A stretch of 5,359 nucleotides of DNA, from positions 1-5,359 of the forward strand of contig JAFNZQ010000081.1 in NCBI GenBank assembly GCA_017382775.1, given 5' to 3'. The DNA is from Spirochaetaceae bacterium. GTDB taxonomy: Bacteria; Spirochaetota; Spirochaetia; Treponematales; Treponemataceae. The translations under genes and the position numbers were made by a program. The notes under the pieces were generated by a model that searched no databases, was not told the origin of the DNA, and saw only the letters and a list, made by a program, of their open reading frames with translations. Positions 1 through 3,195 of the stretch are shown here, one piece after another. Every line of letters starts with the position of its first letter. Position 1 is the stretch's first letter.

Positions 1-24
1 CAAGTCTAAATCCCCAAATTGAGG

Positions 25-55
25 AAAAAAAATTATTTATCTTAAAATTTTTTTT
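25..55 (-). terminator. A8/T8 inverted repeat around the FemAB stop codon, possible weak terminator
   Basis: AAAAAAAATT at 25-34 is the exact reverse complement of AATTTTTTTT at 46-55, giving a 10-bp all-AT stem with an 11-base loop that contains the stop codon (39-37). In the minus-strand transcript the 3' arm is a run of eight U. No GC-rich stem is present in 1-60, so this is not a classical terminator; the real one may lie left of the window. Confidence 0.3.
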
Positions 56-1056
56 ATTTTCTTGTAATAAAAACTTCGCAATCTTTCCGCCAGAAAAAAA
101 AGTTCCGCCATTGTCGAATAGGAATAATCAAAACTGCCGATTCGATGAATTATTGCCCCTCCGAATCCCGTTTTGAAACGGTACAAACCGTGCATTGGAT
201 GGTTTTCATCATCGGTAGGCGGAATTCCGTAAAAATCGTACTCTTTGCAACCGAATTTTTTAGCATCGCAAATTGCCTGCCATTGTACAAGGTAGGTGGG
301 CATTAGGTTTCGTTTGGAATTGGATGAAGCCCCGTAGAGATACACGGCTTGATCACCTAAAAACAGGGTAATAATCGCCGCCAGTTTTTCATCTTCCAGG
401 TCGGCTTGGTATATTCTCACGGTGACATCCGGATATTGGGCTGCGGTTTGGAATAATCTTTCGAAATAGACTTTGGAGTGAATGGCAATTCCGTCCCTTT
501 CCCCGGTGGTTTTGAAAAGTCGGTAAAAATCATCCAATGCTTCTTTTCCGTGAACGGTGATTTTCACTCCCTTTTTTTCCGCCAAACGAATGTTGTATCG
601 CCATTTCGGCTTCATTGCTGCCAGCAGTTCCTCTTCCGCGGAGGATAAATCCAGCACCACGGTATCCGGCGGTTGAATGTCGTTGGAGGCCTTTTTTAAG
701 GCGGAAAGGTTTTCCCAACCGGAATCTCGGTCCACCGGCGGATCGAATCGTACCAAAATGGTGTTTGATGGAAGAAAGGGCTTAATCTCCCGGGAAAAAT
801 CGCGAAAAAATCGAGCAAAATCGCCATCATTCTTGAAAAAATCCCTTTCCGCCGCCATGGGAACGTAGGCCAGGGTAAAACATTTGGCAATTTTTCGCGT
901 CATAACGGTGACTTCAAAGGTTCGATCCTCAAAAGAGACTTCAAAAAAATGGGGAGTCCATCCGGATTTGGATTTAAAATCAGCCCAAAAAAGCGATTGT
1001 TGCCAGCGTTTCGCCACCCCACGAGACTGTTGTTTTTTAAGCATAAATTTCGTCAT
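37..1056 (-). CDS. FemA/FemB/FemX-family peptidoglycan interpeptide aminoacyltransferase
   Basis: Probable non-ribosomal aminoacyltransferase that moves an amino acid from aminoacyl-tRNA to the diamino acid of the lipid II stem peptide at the inner face of the membrane. Visible family features, numbered from the start chosen here (339 aa), are an N-terminal QSLFWADFKSKSGW stretch near residue 20, the MKPKWRYNIRLAEKKG signature at about 148-163, VYLYGASS at 238-245, YDFYGIPP at 273-280 and GLYRFKTGFGG at 290-300; it ends in a basic KKIKKILR tail. Size and two-lobed GNAT-like layout fit the family. The reading frame is open up to 1152, with further ATGs at 1074 and 1044. I chose 1056 because an extended -10 box covers the 1074 ATG and a GGAAA lies just before 1056. 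It is divergent from the macro gene. The amino acid added cannot be read from sequence; treponemal wall contains ornithine and glycine, so glycine is a guess. Confidence 0.88.
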   Translation of the reverse strand: MTKFMLKKQQSRGVAKRWQQSLFWADFKSKSGWTPHFFEVSFEDRTFEVTVMTRKIAKCFTLAYVPMAAERDFFKNDGDFARFFRDFSREIKPFLPSNTILVRFDPPVDRDSGWENLSALKKASNDIQPPDTVVLDLSSAEEELLAAMKPKWRYNIRLAEKKGVKITVHGKEALDDFYRLFKTTGERDGIAIHSKVYFERLFQTAAQYPDVTVRIYQADLEDEKLAAIITLFLGDQAVYLYGASSNSKRNLMPTYLVQWQAICDAKKFGCKEYDFYGIPPTDDENHPMHGLYRFKTGFGGAIIHRIGSFDYSYSTMAELFFLAERLRSFYYKKIKKILR

Positions 1057-1061
1057 CAAAA

Positions 1062-1066
1062 TTTCC
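1062..1066 (-). promoter_or_regulatory. Weak ribosome binding site (GGAAA) that decides the FemAB start
   Basis: GGAAA on the minus strand ends five bases before the ATG at 1056. It is the only purine-rich match near the three candidate ATGs (1074, 1056, 1044); the 1074 ATG is preceded only by promoter sequence. The match is short, so support is modest. Confidence 0.35.
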
Positions 1067-1072
1067 GCGTTC

Positions 1073-1101
1073 ATTATATCACATTTTTTCGATTTTTGCA
1101 A
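1073..1101 (-). promoter_or_regulatory. Sigma-70 promoter, extended -10, for the FemAB-family gene
   Basis: Reading the minus strand, TTGCAA (1101-1096) is followed by a 17-base spacer and then TGA-TATAAT with the hexamer at 1078-1073. The -10 is a perfect consensus with an upstream TGn extension; the -35 matches 4 of 6. The hexamer runs into the ATG at 1074-1072, so transcription would begin near 1066, after that ATG. This favours translation from 1056, leaving a leader of about 10 bases. Confidence 0.6.
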
Positions 1102-1113
1102 GGGGTTTTGCAA
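1096..1113. repeat. TTGCAA-N6-TTGCAA repeat between the divergent promoters (possible operator)
   Basis: Two copies of the self-complementary word TTGCAA (1096-1101 and 1108-1113) flank GGGGTT. They read equally as an inverted repeat with a 6-base centre and as TTTTGCAA direct repeats (1094-1101, 1106-1113) with a 12-base period. The left copy is the -35 box of the FemAB promoter. A protein bound here could affect that promoter and perhaps the macro promoter, whose -35 begins at 1134. No regulator is visible in the window. Confidence 0.4.
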
Positions 1114-1133
1114 TTTAGTTTGTAAAAATTTAC

Positions 1134-1162
1134 TTGACCTGTTAAAAAGCAAGTGGTATAAT
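1134..1162 (+). promoter_or_regulatory. Sigma-70 promoter, extended -10, for the macro-domain gene
   Basis: TTGACC (1134-1139), a 17-base spacer and TATAAT (1157-1162), with TG at 1154-1155 giving an extended -10. The -35 matches 5 of 6. The predicted start of transcription is near 1169, leaving a leader of about 23 bases that contains the ribosome binding site. It points away from the FemAB promoter; the two -35 boxes are about 32 bp apart. Confidence 0.8.
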
Positions 1163-1181
1163 TATTGTACCATGAGATTGC

Positions 1182-1187
1182 AGGGGA
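1182..1187 (+). promoter_or_regulatory. Ribosome binding site (AGGGGA) for the macro-domain gene
   Basis: AGGGGA lies four bases before the ATG at 1192. It decides the start: an in-frame TTG at 1165 would lie upstream of the predicted transcription start and has no such site. Confidence 0.65.
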
Positions 1188-1191
1188 AAAT

Positions 1192-1701
1192 ATGGAAAAA
1201 ATTTCTGTATGCGAAGAAAGTATTGTGTTGTCAAAGTGTGATGCCATAGTGAATGCCGCAAATTCGTCTTTGTTGGGCGGAGGAGGCGTGGATGGTGCAA
1301 TTCACGATGCGGCAGGTCCGGATTTGGTTAAGGAATGTGCCGGTTTGGGCGGTTGCAAAACCGGGGAAGCGAAAATTACCGCCGGTTACAATCTTGCCGC
1401 CAAATATGTAATTCACACCGTGGGGCCCATTTACGGCGGAAAGCTCGAGGATGCCGCATTGCTGGCCGACTGTTATCGTAATTCACTGAATTTGGCACGG
1501 AAAAATCAGGTCCATTCCATTGCCTTTCCCGCAATTTCCACGGGAGTTTACGGTTATCCTTTGGATGATGCCACCGAAATTGCGGTGAAGACGGTACGCA
1601 AATGGTTAGCGGATAATTCGGATTACGACATTTCCGTGGTTTTTCACTGTTTCCGTCAGCGGGAAGTGGTGGCCTACAATAAGGTTCTTGGCAGTAAATG
1701 A
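1192..1701 (+). CDS. Macro-domain protein, YmdB/MacroD-like ADP-ribose or O-acetyl-ADP-ribose hydrolase
   Basis: A 169-residue protein that is essentially one macro domain, the usual length for stand-alone MacroD-type enzymes. These cytoplasmic proteins bind ADP-ribose and deacetylate O-acetyl-ADP-ribose or remove mono-ADP-ribose from acidic residues. Visible motifs are DAIVNAANSSLLGGGGVDGAIH at residues 17-38, with N24 and D34 in the places of the catalytic Asn and Asp of YmdB/MacroD; CKTGEAKIT at 55-63; KYVIHTVGP at 71-79; and the phosphate-loop segment FPAISTGVYGYP at 112-123. The C-terminal strand reads VVFHCF, then a Y-helix. The family call is firm; the exact substrate is not. It has its own promoter and probably its own terminator, so it looks monocistronic. 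No ADP-ribosyltransferase or sirtuin lies beside it, so the neighbours do not reveal the target. Confidence 0.95.
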   Translation: MEKISVCEESIVLSKCDAIVNAANSSLLGGGGVDGAIHDAAGPDLVKECAGLGGCKTGEAKITAGYNLAAKYVIHTVGPIYGGKLEDAALLADCYRNSLNLARKNQVHSIAFPAISTGVYGYPLDDATEIAVKTVRKWLADNSDYDISVVFHCFRQREVVAYNKVLGSK

Positions 1702-1708
1702 TGCAATC

Positions 1709-1747
1709 TCGGTGGGGATGAAAAAAGGCTAATCTCCGTTGATTTTT
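1709..1747 (+). terminator. Probable intrinsic terminator of the macro-domain gene
   Basis: Bases 1709-1719 can pair with 1732-1742 over 11 consecutive positions: seven Watson-Crick and four G-U pairs, with the strong core GGGGAT against ATCTCC. The loop is 12 bases, and TTTTT follows directly at 1743-1747. The hairpin begins 8 bases after the stop codon and ends before the next promoter. The wobble pairs and short U run make it weak. Confidence 0.45.
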
Positions 1748-1780
1748 GAAGAAAAAAATCTCCAAAAACTGTTCTCGGTG

Positions 1781-1809
1781 TTGACATTTTTTGCAATAAG
1801 TGATATAAT
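1781..1809 (+). promoter_or_regulatory. Near-perfect consensus promoter for the LysM / transglycosylase operon
   Basis: TTGACA (1781-1786), a 17-base spacer and TATAAT (1804-1809), with TG at 1801-1802 adding an extended -10. Both hexamers are perfect. Transcription would start about seven bases after the hexamer, at 1816, which is the A of the ATG. The spacer contains TTTTTTGCAA, sharing the TTTTGCAA word found twice in the upstream divergent region. Confidence 0.85.
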
Positions 1810-1815
1810 TTGTGT

Positions 1816-3195
1816 ATGGGTAGGAAAATAGGCATTCGCCTTGCGGATGGGAGTTTTTATCCCTTGCTTGCGGAAGGATTTCCCGGTAAGAGAGCATTGC
1901 AACTAAATCCCTCCGGATACGGAAATTCAAAAGTGGAAATAAGTCTCTTCACTTCGGTTGCGGGTACTATGGATGATGCCCAATTTCTGGATCGATTGGA
2001 ATTGTCGGATTTACCGCCCTTTGGCGATGATTCTTTGCCTGTGGAATTTTCCATTTCCTTGGACGATTCCCAAGAAATAAAAATGAAGTTATTCCATGAG
2101 GTTTCCGGTATTCAAGTGGAAACCTGTTGCCGACTGGAATGTGAAAATTTATCGGATTCCACCGATGAAAATGCCGATGAAGCAGATCCTGCTGCGGTCG
2201 TTGAGGAGACAGAGCCTGTCGCATCCGTTGAGGAAACAGAGCCTGTCGCATCCGTTGAGGAAACAGAGCCTGTCGCATCCGTTGAGGAGACAGAGCCTGT
2301 CGCATCCGTTGAGGAAACAGAGCCTGTCGCATCCGTTGAGGAGACAGAGCCTGTCGCATTCGTTGAGGAGACAGAGCCTGTCGTATCCGTTGAGGAAACA
2401 GAACCTGTCGCATTCGTTGAGGAAACAGAACCTGTCGCATCCACCGATGTGGGGAAAGAGTCCAAGGGCAAAAAGGGTGGCAAAAAAGGTTTTGGTAAAT
2501 TAAATTTGAAAGACAGGTTTCAAATTAAGAAAAAGGATAAAAAGGACAAACCTGAATCTTCCGAAAAAAAAGCCTCGAAGGTATCTTCTTCCGTGGAGAG
2601 CAAAAAGTTTTTGAAAAAAGCGGAAATCGCCGAAAAGGTTTCTTCCGCAAAAAAGGTAAAATCTCCCCAAATAAAAACCCGTCCACCTTTGAAGCGAAAA
2701 AATCTTTTGGACAATTACAATTTTGTGGAGGTTCAAAAGGAAAAGGTCAATTCCATACCGATTATAATAAGCGTTGTGTGCGCTGTTGTTTCTGTTCTCT
2801 CTTTGTTGGTGGCCTACGGATTTTACCGCTTTGGCAGTGAAATGGAAGAAAAAAAGGTTGCATCATCCCCTCCGGTAACATCCTCGGAACCGGTAACTCA
2901 GTTGGCCCTTGTGGAAACTGCTCCCATTGAGGAAGAAGACCCCGGAGAAATTCCCCAAAATCAAAACGAAATTGTGGTCATAAACGAGGGAACAATTTTA
3001 CCCCAAAAACCCATTCAGGCGGAAGCATCCCTGCGGGAATTACGTTATAAGGTTATTTGGGGCGATACACTTTGGAATATTGCGGCGGCTCATTATAAAG
3101 ATCCAAGAAAATTCAGAAAAATCGCCGAGTACAATGAAATAAAAAATCCGGATTATATTGTGGCAGGAAAATGGATAGTAATTCCTTCAAATTAA
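1816..3195 (+). CDS. Membrane-anchored LysM protein with an Hsp70 substrate-binding-like N-terminal domain and acidic repeats
   Basis: A 459-residue mosaic protein. Residues 1-110 resemble the beta-sandwich substrate-binding domain of DnaK: KIGIRLADGSFYPLL aligns with the SLGIETMGG start, GNSKVEISLF with the NQSAVTIHVLQGE region, and LPPFGDDSLPVEFSISLD with the NPAPRGMPQIEVTFDID region. No Hsp70 ATPase domain is attached. Residues 129-209 are nine VEETEPVAS-type repeats; 210-312 are rich in lysine; 314-337 form one transmembrane helix; 340-410 are a Pro/Glu linker; and 411-457 are a LysM domain starting YKVIWGDTLWNIA. The basic flank before the helix places the N-terminus in the cytoplasm and LysM on peptidoglycan in the periplasm. 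The ATG at 1816 has no Shine-Dalgarno, but the conserved domain begins right after it, and the in-frame TTG at 1810 abuts the -10 box. The LysM call is firm, the Hsp70-like call moderately so, and the cellular role is unknown. Confidence 0.88.
   Translation: MGRKIGIRLADGSFYPLLAEGFPGKRALQLNPSGYGNSKVEISLFTSVAGTMDDAQFLDRLELSDLPPFGDDSLPVEFSISLDDSQEIKMKLFHEVSGIQVETCCRLECENLSDSTDENADEADPAAVVEETEPVASVEETEPVASVEETEPVASVEETEPVASVEETEPVASVEETEPVAFVEETEPVVSVEETEPVAFVEETEPVASTDVGKESKGKKGGKKGFGKLNLKDRFQIKKKDKKDKPESSEKKASKVSSSVESKKFLKKAEIAEKVSSAKKVKSPQIKTRPPLKRKNLLDNYNFVEVQKEKVNSIPIIISVVCAVVSVLSLLVAYGFYRFGSEMEEKKVASSPPVTSSEPVTQLALVETAPIEEEDPGEIPQNQNEIVVINEGTILPQKPIQAEASLRELRYKVIWGDTLWNIAAAHYKDPRKFRKIAEYNEIKNPDYIVAGKWIVIPSN
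2200..2442 (+). repeat. Nine tandem 27-bp in-frame repeats encoding VEETEPVAS
   Basis: Nine contiguous 27-base units with no spacers. Units 2, 3 and 5 are identical and units 1 and 4 are identical. Differences are a GAG/GAA switch in the third codon, GAG to GAA in the fifth codon (units 8 and 9), TCC to TTC (Ser to Phe, units 6 and 8) and GCA to GTA (Ala to Val, unit 7). The near identity indicates recent expansion and probable length variation between strains. Each unit carries three glutamates and one proline, so the product should be an extended acidic rod or a disordered spacer. Confidence 0.97.

Noticed and set aside
1..36. Terminator hairpin from TCCCCAAATTGAGGA next to the A run
   Set aside because: The possible stem is short with a mismatch, and on the minus strand the T run comes before the hairpin, not after it.
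884..1249. 121-codon plus-strand frame spanning the FemAB 5' end and the macro start
   Set aside because: It is antisense to conserved FemAB sequence and overlaps both promoters and the macro start; a shadow frame.
1741..1760. GATTTTT / AAAAATC hairpin as the macro terminator
   Set aside because: The stem is nearly all A-T and no U tract follows; the hairpin just upstream, which ends directly in TTTTT, is a better candidate.
1707..1780. Direct repeat TCTCGGTG (1707-1714 and 1773-1780) as a regulatory pair
   Set aside because: It is only 8 bp, the left copy is accounted for by the terminator stem, and nothing else links the two copies, though the right copy does abut the -35 box.
1376..1930. 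184-codon minus-strand reading frame opposite the macro gene and across the LysM promoter
   Set aside because: It runs antisense through a well-conserved macro domain and a consensus promoter, and its product has no recognisable features.
2200..2442. CRISPR array or satellite repeat
   Set aside because: Units abut with no unique spacers, the period is exactly nine codons, and the array sits in frame within a gene that is continuous on both sides.
1967..2503. Overlapping genes on other frames through the array (MRQALSPQR-, DATGSVSST- and RRQSLSHPL-type products)
   Set aside because: The 27-base unit happens to lack stops in all three minus frames and one extra plus frame, so long readings are a by-product of the repeat. 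None has a start signal or recognisable domain outside it.
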